54,501 nucleotides of DNA from Stenotrophomonas sp. UBA2124. GTDB taxonomy: Bacteria; Pseudomonadota; Gammaproteobacteria; Xanthomonadales; Xanthomonadaceae. A model generated the notes under the pieces. The model made no database searches and had not been told where the DNA came from. It was given only the letters and a program-made list of their open reading frames with translations. Positions 8,243-17,390 of the stretch are shown here, piece after piece. The stretch is taken from the NCBI GenBank assembly GCA_002329155.1, contig DCXY01000023.1:38817-93317 (forward strand), read 5' to 3'. Numbering within the stretch: the stretch's first letter is position 1; every line of letters begins with the position of its first letter. A program made the position numbers and the translations under genes.

Positions 8243-8323
8243 TCAGGGTGAGTGCAGTCCTTCCTCCGCCAGCGGCTTCGGAAAGTAATACCAAAAGTAA
8301 AAGCTGGCGCGGGCTGCGTTCAT
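8243..8323 (-). CDS. Aromatic leader peptide of aroG
   Basis: A 26-codon ORF directly upstream of aroG on the same strand. Residues 8-14 read FYFWYYF: seven consecutive aromatic codons covering Phe, Tyr and Trp, which is not expected by chance in DNA this GC-rich (the run is AT-rich TTT TAC TTT TGG TAT TAC TTT). The codons immediately after it (Pro-Lys-Pro-Leu-Ala) contain GCTGGCGG, which can pair with the 5' arm of the terminator at 8190-8219. A ribosome stalled on the aromatic codons would free this segment and allow readthrough into aroG. No strong Shine-Dalgarno sequence was identified; the ATG at 8323 gives the shortest convincing frame. Confidence 0.85.
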   Translation of the reverse strand: MNAARASFYFWYYFPKPLAEEGLHSP

Positions 8324-8444
8324 GGGCAACATTGATAACACGGTTTTTTTTGCGGTGCGACAGTTTCAGCCGCAACCGCAGATTAAGGCACGCCGCGCGA
8401 TACTTGGCCGTACCCCCCAGATGCCCATGGCACAAGGCCTCCCG

Positions 8445-8894
8445 ATGAACACCGCTGCCGACCTGATGCAGATCGCCTGCCCTCACTGCAATGCCATCAA
8501 TCGTGTGCCTGCTGCGCGGCTGGGCCAGGCGCCGGTCTGCGGGCGCTGCCACCAGCCCTTGTTCGCTGGCACGCCGGTGACGCTGGATGCGGCTGCCTTC
8601 GCCGCACATGCCGAGCGCTCGCAGCTTCCGCTATTGGTGGACTTCTGGGCGGCTTGGTGCGGGCCGTGCCGACAGATGGCACCCGAGTTCGCCAAGGCCG
8701 CCGCGCAGCTGGAGCCGCGCATGCGCCTGGGCAAGCTGGACACCGAGGCCGAGCCGGCGCTGGCCACGCGCTTCAACATCCGCAGCATTCCGACGATGGT
8801 GTTGATACAGGATGGCCGCGAAATCGCACGCCAGTCCGGTGCGATGCCTGCGAGCAGCATCGTGCAGTGGGCGAGTGCGCAGTTGCGGGGCTGA
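8445..8894 (+). CDS. trxC: Thioredoxin 2 (zinc-binding)
   Basis: Cytoplasmic protein-disulfide reductase of 149 residues. An N-terminal zinc ribbon has CPHC (12-15) and CGRC (32-35), the feature that distinguishes TrxC from TrxA. The thioredoxin fold follows with the WCGPC active site (Cys72 and Cys75) and the cis-proline loop IPTMV. An in-frame ATG at 8421 would add eight residues; the ATG at 8445 puts the zinc ribbon at the usual distance from the N-terminus. Divergent from the aroG leader, whose promoter must lie in the shared upstream region. In E. coli trxC belongs to the OxyR response; no OxyR site was recognised here. Confidence 0.93.
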   Translation: MNTAADLMQIACPHCNAINRVPAARLGQAPVCGRCHQPLFAGTPVTLDAAAFAAHAERSQLPLLVDFWAAWCGPCRQMAPEFAKAAAQLEPRMRLGKLDTEAEPALATRFNIRSIPTMVLIQDGREIARQSGAMPASSIVQWASAQLRG

Positions 8895-8965
8895 GGATGG
8901 GTGCCTTGCTTCAGGGATGATGGGCCGGAGGCGGTAGCGGTCTTGGTACCTGCGGCATGCCGCAA

Positions 8966-9276
8966 CCCCCTCTCCCGCCCTTCGGGCACCCTCTCCCGCA
9001 GGGGGAGAGGGGAAGAGCATTGCATTCTGCGCCCTCCCGCAGGGGGAGAGGGGAAGAGCATTGCGTCCTGCGCCCTCCCGCAGCAGGGAGAGAGGGGAAG
9101 AGCATTGCATCCTGCGCCCTCCCGCAGGGAGAGAGGGGAAGAGCGGTTAGGTCCTGTGCCGTTTTGACCGGCTGCCTAGAAGGTGCAAGAGAGTGACTGA
9201 GTCCGTGTCGCTCCGACGCGCGGGAAGCCTCCCCTCTCCCCTTGCGGGAGAGGGTGCCCGAAGGGCGGGAGAGGGG
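8966..9276. repeat. Tandem 41-44 bp repeats flanked by a 46-bp inverted repeat
   Basis: Four consecutive copies of a unit starting CCCGCAGGG..GAGAGGGGAAGAGC begin at 8995, 9036, 9077 and 9121 (spacing 41, 41 and 44; the last is partial). The outer flanks 8966-9012 and 9231-9276 are near-perfect reverse complements, each containing CTCTCCCGCCCTTCGGGC in one orientation. The 475-base gap between trxC and the groEL terminator holds nothing else I can support. Related CCCTCTCCC hairpins occur at 54183-54208 and at the left edge of the window. Confidence 0.8.
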
Positions 9277-9304
9277 TCGCTCTACACACCAGCAGCCACC
9301 CAAA

Positions 9305-9334
9305 ACAAAACCCCGCCTTTGGGCGGGGTTTTAT
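9305..9334 (-). terminator. Terminator of the groESL operon
   Basis: CCCCGCC-CAAA-GGCGGGG stem followed on the minus strand by TTTTGTTTT, located 37 bases beyond the groEL stop codon. Confidence 0.9.
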
Positions 9335-9370
9335 CTGTGCAACACAAGCAGCCGGCTGGCTGCGGCGGAC

Positions 9371-11017
<1,647 letters not shown>

Positions 11018-11070
11018 TGCGTTACCTCAGTAGATAAGTGTTCTTAAGGGGGAGATGGAGCGGGCGCGGC

Positions 11071-11358
11071 TCAGCCGATGACGGCGAGCACGTCGTCTTC
11101 GCGCAGCACCTTGTACTCGACGCCGTCGGCCTTGTAGGTCGAACCGGCGTACTGGCCGTAGATGACCTTGTCACCGACCTTCAGCGACGGCGCGCGCACC
11201 GAACCGTTGTCCAGCGGCTTGCCCGGGCCCACGGCCACGACTTCACCCTTGGTCGACTTTTCCTTGGCCGAATCCGGGATGAGGATGCCGCCGGCGGAGA
11301 TTTCGTCGGCTTCGATCGGCTTGACCACAACGCGGTCGTGAAGCGGCTTGATGCTCAT
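11071..11358 (-). CDS. groS: Co-chaperonin GroES (10 kDa subunit)
   Basis: Heptameric lid of the GroEL cage. 95 residues, starting MSIKPLHDRVVVKPIEADE, containing the mobile-loop region (SAGGILIPDSAKEKSTKGEV) and YGQYAGSTYK. The ATG at 11358 has an AGAGG site; the frame extends upstream to 11484 but that part lies in the 5' untranslated region and promoter. First gene of the groESL operon. No CIRCE inverted repeat was seen upstream, which argues for sigma-32 rather than HrcA control here. Confidence 0.98.
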   Translation of the reverse strand: MSIKPLHDRVVVKPIEADEISAGGILIPDSAKEKSTKGEVVAVGPGKPLDNGSVRAPSLKVGDKVIYGQYAGSTYKADGVEYKVLREDDVLAVIG

Positions 11359-11438
11359 GAAGGACCTCTTAAGTATTTGATTGGCCTGAAAATTCGGCCA
11401 CCCCTCCACCCTGTTGGCAGGGCCTTGGCGCGGCGCGT

Positions 11439-11461
11439 AAAAAGGCCCGTCGAACGGGCTT
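11439..11461 (-). other. 5'-terminal hairpin of the groESL transcript
   Basis: On the minus strand GCCCGT-TCG-ACGGGC followed by CTTTTT. Given the heat-shock -10 element at 11475-11469, transcription should begin around 11461, so this hairpin would form at the very 5' end of the mRNA. It resembles a short terminator but has only a 6-bp stem; mRNA stabilisation is as likely as attenuation. Confidence 0.45.
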
Positions 11462-11467
11462 GTTCCG

Positions 11468-11499
11468 GAGATGGGGCCCGCCACGGGGCTTTCAAGGGG
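11468..11499 (-). promoter_or_regulatory. Sigma-32 heat-shock promoter of groESL
   Basis: Minus-strand CCCCCCTTGAAA (11499-11490 region) and CCCCATCTC (11476-11468), with 15 bases between CTTGAA and CCCATCT. This matches the sigma-32 consensus (CCCTTGAA, 13-17 bases, CCCCATnT) and closely resembles the E. coli groE promoter. It is about 100 bases upstream of the groES start codon. Confidence 0.85.
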
Positions 11500-11670
11500 G
11501 GAGCGGGCAGTTTTTCATGCGGCCGCAGCCGCTCCCTGGCGGGGCCTTGGCGGGCCACCACAGGGCCATTGCCGGGCCCCGGAAAAATAAATGACGCAAT
11601 CGGCCCGGGTTTGGTGATTACCCATGGGACGGGCATGCGCCCGGACCCAATCACCGACCGGAGGATGACC

Positions 11671-12147
11671 ATGAACGAGAACCCCTACGCCGCCTCGACC
11701 ACCACCAGCGCCAGCGCCGCTGCCAGTGCTGGTGGTGGCACCAACATCGACGCGCTGGACGTGTCCGACCGCTGGAAGCAGTACTTCAAGGCCATCCAGG
11801 CCAACGGCGGGCTGCAGCTGCCGCTGTTCAAGGCCCTGCCCAAGGACCAGCGCAAGGCCGCGTTCAAGCAGATCCAGCCGCCCTTCGCCTCGTTCCTGCT
11901 GGCGTTCGTGTTCGGCCTGTTCTATTACATCGCCAAGGGCATGTGGAAGAAGGGCCTGGTGCTGACCGCGATCGTTGCCGCCATCGTGATCGTGCTGGGC
12001 ACGGTGCTGTACATGGTCGGCGGCGACATGCTGGCCAAGGCGGTGAATTTCCTGGGGGCGGCCATCTTCGGCATGATGGCCCCGCGCGACTACTACGCCT
12101 TCAAGGTAGAAAACGATACCGGCTGGCTGCCGGTGCGCCCGGGCTGA
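11671..12147 (+). CDS. DUF2628-like small membrane protein
   Basis: 158 residues. The N-terminus is a low-complexity Ser/Ala/Thr stretch, then a soluble segment (DVSDRWKQYFKAIQANGG) and three hydrophobic segments (SFLLAFVFGLFYYIAKGMWKKG, AIVAAIVIVLGTVLY, FLGAAIFGMM). It ends with a DYYAFKVENDT segment. The GMWKKG turn between helices is typical of DUF2628 proteins. ATG 11671 is six bases after CGGAGG; ATG 11665 overlaps that site. First of three small envelope genes in the same direction (11671-13253). Function unknown. Confidence 0.7.
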   Translation: MNENPYAASTTTSASAAASAGGGTNIDALDVSDRWKQYFKAIQANGGLQLPLFKALPKDQRKAAFKQIQPPFASFLLAFVFGLFYYIAKGMWKKGLVLTAIVAAIVIVLGTVLYMVGGDMLAKAVNFLGAAIFGMMAPRDYYAFKVENDTGWLPVRPG

Positions 12148-12163
12148 CCGGGAGCGGCCCGCG

Positions 12164-12664
12164 ATGAGCACGCCTTCTCCTGCCGCCCCGGTGGCACTAC
12201 CCGCGCAGACGCACGCCGCGCCGGGGCTTTCCCTGTTCGTGAAAGCGGTGCTGGGCATCGACCTGGCCATCTGTGCGCTGCTGGTGCCGTTCGCAGTGCT
12301 GGGCACGCTGGCGCTGCTGCGCGGTGAAACCGGTGGTGACACGCAGCAGATGGCGGTGCTGCGGGTCGTGCTGCAGTTTGCCGGCATCGGCCTGGGCATC
12401 GCCGCCGACGTGCTGCTGCTGCGCCGCCGATCCTTCGGCTTCTGGCTGGGATGCTGGGCGCTGGCCGTGGCCTGCGTGGGCATGTTGCTGAGCGTGCCGG
12501 TGCTGCAGCGCAGCCTGGAGGGGCTCGATGACACCAGCAGGGCCACCTTCCTGGGCGGCTTCATGTTCACCCTGGGCGGGCGTTTCCTGTTCAACGTGGT
12601 CTATGCGTTCGCCCTGCAGCGTGCATGGCGCACGTTGCAGGGGCAGGCCCGCGCCGCCGCCTGA
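12164..12664 (+). CDS. Four-helix membrane protein of unknown function
   Basis: 166 residues with about four transmembrane segments: AVLGIDLAICALLVPFAVLG, VVLQFAGIGLGIAADVLLL, FWLGCWALAVACVGMLLSV and FMFTLGGRFLFNVVYAFAL. A proline/alanine-rich N-terminus precedes them. No named domain recognised. It starts 16 bases after the preceding gene and is followed 43 bases later by a lipoprotein gene, so the three are probably co-transcribed. Confidence 0.65.
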   Translation: MSTPSPAAPVALPAQTHAAPGLSLFVKAVLGIDLAICALLVPFAVLGTLALLRGETGGDTQQMAVLRVVLQFAGIGLGIAADVLLLRRRSFGFWLGCWALAVACVGMLLSVPVLQRSLEGLDDTSRATFLGGFMFTLGGRFLFNVVYAFALQRAWRTLQGQARAAA

Positions 12665-12707
12665 ACCGGCTGGCGCTGCTCCATCCCGACCTTCAAGGAG
12701 AAACACC

Positions 12708-13253
12708 ATGAAACCCCTGTTCCGCCTCGCCCCGCTGATGCTGCTGATTCTGCTGGCCGGCTGCAGCGAACTGCTCGGCCCGTCCGCTTCCCACTACCTG
12801 GACCGCAACGTCAGCGTCTGGAACAGCCTGATCGCCAAGTTCAACGACTGGGGTGGCGGCTCCCACGCCGAGCAGATGGCGCAGGCGCTGGAGCAGCGCA
12901 GGGACATGGCGCGCTTCAAGGTCCGCCTGGACAACGCACGCAGGGAAACGGCGGACATGCGCGCTTCGATGGAGAAGCAGCCGGTGCCGAAGGATGCCGG
13001 GGCACTGCACACCAAGACGATGGCGTCGCTGGATGCGGCCGTGGTCTGGTTCGATGCGCTGCTCAAGCTCAGCGAACTGCCCGATGGCTTCGACGCGGCG
13101 AAGGCGCAGCCGCTGATGGATGCCAGCGAGGCGGCGGCGGATAAGCTCGACGTGCTCACCGATGAGCTGGACCGCCTGCAGGAGGCCTACGCCAGGAAGC
13201 ACAACTACATCCTGCAGAGCACCGCGCCGCAGGAGGAAGACAGCGAGGCCTGA
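12708..13253 (+). CDS. Putative lipoprotein, helical
   Basis: 181 residues with a lipoprotein signal: hydrophobic MLLILLAGC with the lipobox cysteine at residue 19 followed by SELLG. The mature part is largely alpha-helical and charged, with heptad-like segments (MRASMEKQPVPK, AAADKLDVLTDELDRLQEAY). The ATG at 12708 has a strong AAGGAG site. It lies at the end of the three-gene envelope cluster and is convergent with the kinase gene. Function unknown. Confidence 0.7.
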   Translation: MKPLFRLAPLMLLILLAGCSELLGPSASHYLDRNVSVWNSLIAKFNDWGGGSHAEQMAQALEQRRDMARFKVRLDNARRETADMRASMEKQPVPKDAGALHTKTMASLDAAVVWFDALLKLSELPDGFDAAKAQPLMDASEAAADKLDVLTDELDRLQEAYARKHNYILQSTAPQEEDSEA

Positions 13254-13266
13254 GCGGCCTCCCGCC

Positions 13267-16200
13267 TCAATCGCCGGCACGGGCGCCCAGTGCCGGCGAG
13301 CGGGTAGCATCATCGTCATGCGCCGGCTGCATCGGCGGTGCGAGCGGCCCGCCAAGTGCCGCGCGCCTGGCGGTCTGCCGTATCTGCGGCGGCGCGATGG
13401 CCGAGGCCTGCAACTGGCGCGCAGTGCTGGCGATCACCGCCTGCGCCGCGGCCACATCGAGGCCCTGCTGCTTGCGGCACTGCGCCTGGATCAGCCGCGC
13501 ATAGGCCAGGCGCCATTCGCCCATCGGCGTCCGCTGCGGCTTGGCGGCGCTGCGCGTGACCTGTGCATCGATATCCGCCAGCGCGGTGCAACGGCCTGAC
13601 AGCACATCCAATTCGGCCAGCTGGAAGCGGGTGGAGACGAACAGGTCATCCTTCTGCGTCTGCCCCAGCTGTTGCAGGCCGCTCAATGCTTCGTTGGCAT
13701 GCTGACGGGCGATGTCCAGCCGCCCCAGGTCGCGCTCGTCCTCGGCCAGTTCGCCCTTGAGCATCTGCACATCCACGCTGCTTTCATCGCCGTTGCCACG
13801 CAGCACTTCCAGCGCCTGCAGGTGCAGGCCACGCGCGGCGCTGGCGTCACCGGTGAACCGGCGGATGTTGCCCAGCAGTTCCAGTGCGTCGTTGGTGCCG
13901 TTGGAACCCAGCCGCTGCAATCCTTCCAGCACCGAACGGGTGATGCGTTCGGCGCTGGCGTAGTCGCCCTTGTACAGATGCAGGCGTGCGCTGTTCTGGG
14001 TGGTGAGCAGCGCGCGGAAACTGCCCTCGCCGTCATTGGCCACGGCATAGCGGTGGGCGACTTCACCCAGTTCGATGGCCGCATCCAGATCGCCCTGCGC
14101 CAGCTTGGAGGCGGCCAGTGCGATGGCGGTGCTGGCGGTGGCTTCGGCTTCCTCGCCATGCGCGCGGCGCGCCTGTTCCAGCGCAGGCACCAGGATGGCG
14201 TCGGCTTCGGCATAGTTTGACTTGCGCACCAGTGCACGCCCCAGCCACGCGGCGCTGCTCAGGCTGCGCGGATGCGCGGGCCCGTAGATGGCGCGGTTGG
14301 AATCGAGCACCTGGCGCATCAGGGTGACCGCCTCGTCGGCACGGCCACTGGCGCTGAGCATCACCGCCAGATCCTCGCGCATCTGCGACAGATCACTGGT
14401 CAGCTGCGGCACCTGGCGCTCGCTGATGGCGATGGCCTGGCGCAGGTGCATGATGGCCTCTTCATTGCGGCCACGCGCTTCATCCAGCCCTGCGTACTGA
14501 TGCAGGGCTTCGGCCAGCTGCGGCTCCGCCATCGCGCCCAATGCACCGAGTTCGCGCACCGATTGCTGGAAGCCCTGCTCGGCACCATCCAGCTCGCCGG
14601 CGCGTTTGCGCAGCGTGGCCAGCTGATAGAGCGCCACCGCGTGTTGCCGCGCCGCCTCCGGCGCGGTGGGCGCTGGACGCGCGACGATGTTTTCCAGCAA
14701 CTGCGCCACCTCGTCATTGGGCGCGCTGCCTGCGCCGGCGCTGAGCGCATAGGTGTTCGCCAGCTCCAAGGCCAGCGGTGATTGTTCGCCCGCCGCCTGC
14801 ACGGCAGCCTCGTAGCCGCGCTTGGCCAGCGCATTGGCCTTGGCGTATTCGCCCAGCCCTATATAGGTGCGCGCAAGCGCATCGAACAGCCGCGCCTGCA
14901 TCGCCGGCTGCCCGGTCAGATTGGTCTCGGCCTGGCGCACACCTGCATCCACCAGTTCCAGCGCGGTGGGGGTGGTGCCGCCGGTGCGCTCCGGGTTGGC
15001 CGATTCAAATACTTCGATCAGGAAATCGCGCACGGCATCGGCGGCAGAGGCCTGCTCGGTTGCACGCAGTGCTTCGGCTTCGGCACGCTGCTGCTGCAGG
15101 CGCGCCTCGCGTGCCTGCCACAAGGTACCCGCCATGCCGGCCAGCAGGCTCAGCACCAGCAGGCTGGCCACCGCCACGCCGATACGGTGGCGGTGCAGGT
15201 AGCGGCGGCTGTGGTCCAGCCAGTGCGGCGGCTGCGCGCTGATCGGTCGCCGGGCCCGGGCGGCGTCGATGTCGGCCTGCAGTGCTTCCACCGAGCCATA
15301 ACGCTGCGCGGGCTGCTTGGCCAGCGCCTTCTGCGCGATGGCATCCAGATCGTCGAGCAGCGCCTTGCTGCCACTGGCGGCCACGGCGGGCAGCAGCTGG
15401 CCGCCGGAAGCAGCAGGTTGCTGCTCGCGGATGCGGGTGAGCATTGCCCCCAGCGACAGCCCGGCCAGCGGCAACGGCGCACGCCCGCACAGCAGGAAGT
15501 ACAACAGCCCGCCGAGCGCGTAGATGTCCGAACGCACGCTGGCACTGTTGTCGGCGATCAGTTCCGGCGCGGCGAACTCGGGTGTCAGCGCCACCTGTGT
15601 GGCACTGGCGGCGTCGGCGTCCTCACTGGCCAGCATGCGTGCGATGCCGAAATCCAGCAGGTGCGCGTTGCCCTGCCCGTCCACCAGGATGTTGCCGGGC
15701 TTGATGTCACGGTGGATCACGAGCTGCTCATGCGCGTAGGCCACGGCGGCGGCCACCTGCGCGAACAGCGCCAGCCGCTGCGCCAGCGTGGGCTCGTGCT
15801 GGGCCAGCCATGCATCCAGCGTGCTGCCCTGGATATGGTCGGTGACCAGATAGGGGTGGCCGTCGGCCAGCGTGCCCGCATCCAGCAGGCGCACGATGCC
15901 GGGGTGCTGCAGGCCAGCCAACACGCGACGCTCCGATTCCAGGTTGCGGGCCAGCGCAGGGCGGTCGTCGCGGATGAACTTGATCGCCACCTGGCGGGTG
16001 AACAGGCCATCGGCGCGCTCGCCCAGCCACACTTCGCCCATGCCGCCACGTCCGATCATGCGCAGCGCGCGCCAGTTGCCTATCACCTCGCCGGCATGGC
16101 CGATGGGCGTGGCGTCGTCCTTCAGGGCGAGGTAGTCGGCCGAACGCTCGATGCCGTTGAGCCAGCCACGCAGCGCAGCGGCGTCCTCCTCGCTGTCCTG

Positions 16201-16305
16201 TGCAATCTGCGCGATGAAACCCTCGCGCGCGTCTTGCGGCAGGTCCAGCAGCTGGTCGAGCAGCGCCTCGCGGCGCAGCCAGTCGTCAGCATGCGTGCCC
16301 ATCAT
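13267..16305 (-). CDS. Transmembrane Ser/Thr protein kinase with C-terminal TPR domain
   Basis: 1012 residues. An N-terminal helical segment (1-75) precedes a Hanks-type kinase domain (about 77-345) with glycine loop IGRGGMGEVWLG, catalytic Lys109 (VAIKF), HRDIKPGNIL at 198-207, DFG at 218-220 and APE at 246-248. A single membrane helix at about 376-396 separates it from a long region of TPR-like helical repeats (about 410-930), predicted periplasmic. The start codon overlaps the stop of the sigma-factor gene (ATGA), implying translational coupling. In other Xanthomonadaceae, kinases of this type activate a partner ECF sigma factor by phosphorylation; that role is inferred here. Confidence 0.9.
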   Translation of the reverse strand: MMGTHADDWLRREALLDQLLDLPQDAREGFIAQIAQDSEEDAAALRGWLNGIERSADYLALKDDATPIGHAGEVIGNWRALRMIGRGGMGEVWLGERADGLFTRQVAIKFIRDDRPALARNLESERRVLAGLQHPGIVRLLDAGTLADGHPYLVTDHIQGSTLDAWLAQHEPTLAQRLALFAQVAAAVAYAHEQLVIHRDIKPGNILVDGQGNAHLLDFGIARMLASEDADAASATQVALTPEFAAPELIADNSASVRSDIYALGGLLYFLLCGRAPLPLAGLSLGAMLTRIREQQPAASGGQLLPAVAASGSKALLDDLDAIAQKALAKQPAQRYGSVEALQADIDAARARRPISAQPPHWLDHSRRYLHRHRIGVAVASLLVLSLLAGMAGTLWQAREARLQQQRAEAEALRATEQASAADAVRDFLIEVFESANPERTGGTTPTALELVDAGVRQAETNLTGQPAMQARLFDALARTYIGLGEYAKANALAKRGYEAAVQAAGEQSPLALELANTYALSAGAGSAPNDEVAQLLENIVARPAPTAPEAARQHAVALYQLATLRKRAGELDGAEQGFQQSVRELGALGAMAEPQLAEALHQYAGLDEARGRNEEAIMHLRQAIAISERQVPQLTSDLSQMREDLAVMLSASGRADEAVTLMRQVLDSNRAIYGPAHPRSLSSAAWLGRALVRKSNYAEADAILVPALEQARRAHGEEAEATASTAIALAASKLAQGDLDAAIELGEVAHRYAVANDGEGSFRALLTTQNSARLHLYKGDYASAERITRSVLEGLQRLGSNGTNDALELLGNIRRFTGDASAARGLHLQALEVLRGNGDESSVDVQMLKGELAEDERDLGRLDIARQHANEALSGLQQLGQTQKDDLFVSTRFQLAELDVLSGRCTALADIDAQVTRSAAKPQRTPMGEWRLAYARLIQAQCRKQQGLDVAAAQAVIASTARQLQASAIAPPQIRQTARRAALGGPLAPPMQPAHDDDATRSPALGARAGD

Positions 16306-16910
16306 GCGTCCGGATGCAGTTGGTCGTAGAGCCAGCCGCGCGCCTTGAGCCAGTCACGGCGCACGGTGCTGCGGTCGATATCGAGCACGGCGCCGGTCTC
16401 CTCCTCGCTGAGGCCGGCGAAGTAGCGCAGCTGCACCACCCGCGCCAGCCGTGGGCGCAGCTTCTCCAGCCGCTCAAGGGCGTCGTCCAGCTCCAGCAGG
16501 TGGCTGGCCTCGGCCACATCCTCGGCCTCGGCAAGCGCGACGGCGCCCAGGGTTTCATGGCGGGCACCGGCACCGCGCTTGAGCGCCACCCGGTCGCGCG
16601 CATGGTTGATGACGATATTGCGCATCGCGCGCGCGGCGATGGCCAGGAAGTGGTTGCGGTCGATGTGCTCGAACAGTTCCGGCGAGGCCGCGAACTTCAG
16701 ATAGGCTTCGTTGACCAGCGCGGTGGTGCGCAGGGTTTCGCCCACCGCACCACGGCGCCGCCGGTAGCGGGCAATCTGGCGCAGTTCGCCTTGCATTTCG
16801 GCCATCAAACCTGACAGATCAACCTCACGCCCGTCGATCAGGCGCTCAAGCCGGCGGCCAATCTCGGCCTCGTACTCCCCCGCATCCCCACGTTCCATGT
16901 ACTGCTCCAT
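16302..16910 (-). CDS. ECF sigma factor (TIGR02999/ECF43-like), kinase partner
   Basis: 202-residue sigma-70-family factor with region 2 (LVNEAYLKFAASPELFEHIDRNHFLAIAARAMRNIVINHARD, about residues 79-120) and a region 4 helix-turn-helix near the C-terminus (LSEEETGAVLDIDRSTVRRDWLKARGWL). The RNHFLAIAARAMR helix is diagnostic of the TIGR02999 group, which is typically encoded beside Ser/Thr kinases and lacks a classical anti-sigma gene. None is present here. The gene starts the two-gene operon. A related sigma/kinase pair in Xanthomonas (EcfK/PknS) controls a type VI secretion system; the targets here are unknown. Confidence 0.88.
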   Translation of the reverse strand: MEQYMERGDAGEYEAEIGRRLERLIDGREVDLSGLMAEMQGELRQIARYRRRRGAVGETLRTTALVNEAYLKFAASPELFEHIDRNHFLAIAARAMRNIVINHARDRVALKRGAGARHETLGAVALAEAEDVAEASHLLELDDALERLEKLRPRLARVVQLRYFAGLSEEETGAVLDIDRSTVRRDWLKARGWLYDQLHPDA

Positions 16911-17053
16911 GCACTGCCTGCATCCCGCTACAGGCTGGCCAGCTTAGGCCAGACAGGATGACCCCCGTGTGGAAGCACGGGCGACACTGGCCGGACACTG
17001 TGGCCCGCAAACCAGCGGAACGGGCCGCATTCGCATCTGCGACAATGGCGCCC

Positions 17054-17386
17054 ATGAACGTAAGAGAGGTACGGCTGGTGTTCTGCACCTGCCCCGACAC
17101 CGCCAGCGCCCAGTCACTGGCCGAACTGCTGGTGCAGCAGCGGCTGGCGGCCTGCGTGAACTTGTTGCCTCCGATACAGTCTGTTTATCGCTGGCAGGGA
17201 CAGATCGAGCGGGCCGAGGAGGTCCAGCTGCTGATCAAGACCTGCGCCGACCGGATGGAGGCGCTGAGCGCCGCCATCGTCGAGCACCACCCCTACGAAC
17301 TGCCGGAGATCGTCGCGGTCTCCCCCAGTGCCGGCCTGCCGGCGTATCTGGATTGGATCCGGGCCCAGACCCGGGAGGAAAGCTGA
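17054..17386 (+). CDS. cutA: Divalent-cation tolerance protein CutA
   Basis: Trimeric small protein of 110 residues with a ferredoxin-like fold. The family signature is complete: LVFCTCPD, AEELLVQQRLAACVNLLPPIQSVYRWQG-type core, and EVQLLIKT followed by HHPYELPEIVAV. Linked in E. coli to copper tolerance, though its molecular role is still unclear. The start at 17054 places the first strand at the N-terminus; the longer in-frame start at 16958 is unsupported. It sits five bases upstream of dsbD, an arrangement also known from enterics, where the locus was described as cutA. Confidence 0.93.
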   Translation: MNVREVRLVFCTCPDTASAQSLAELLVQQRLAACVNLLPPIQSVYRWQGQIERAEEVQLLIKTCADRMEALSAAIVEHHPYELPEIVAVSPSAGLPAYLDWIRAQTREES

Positions 17387-17390
17387 GTTG

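Noticed and set aside
8995..9150. Regularly spaced repeats that could suggest a CRISPR array
   Set aside because: The units follow each other without unique spacers, and no cas gene is near.
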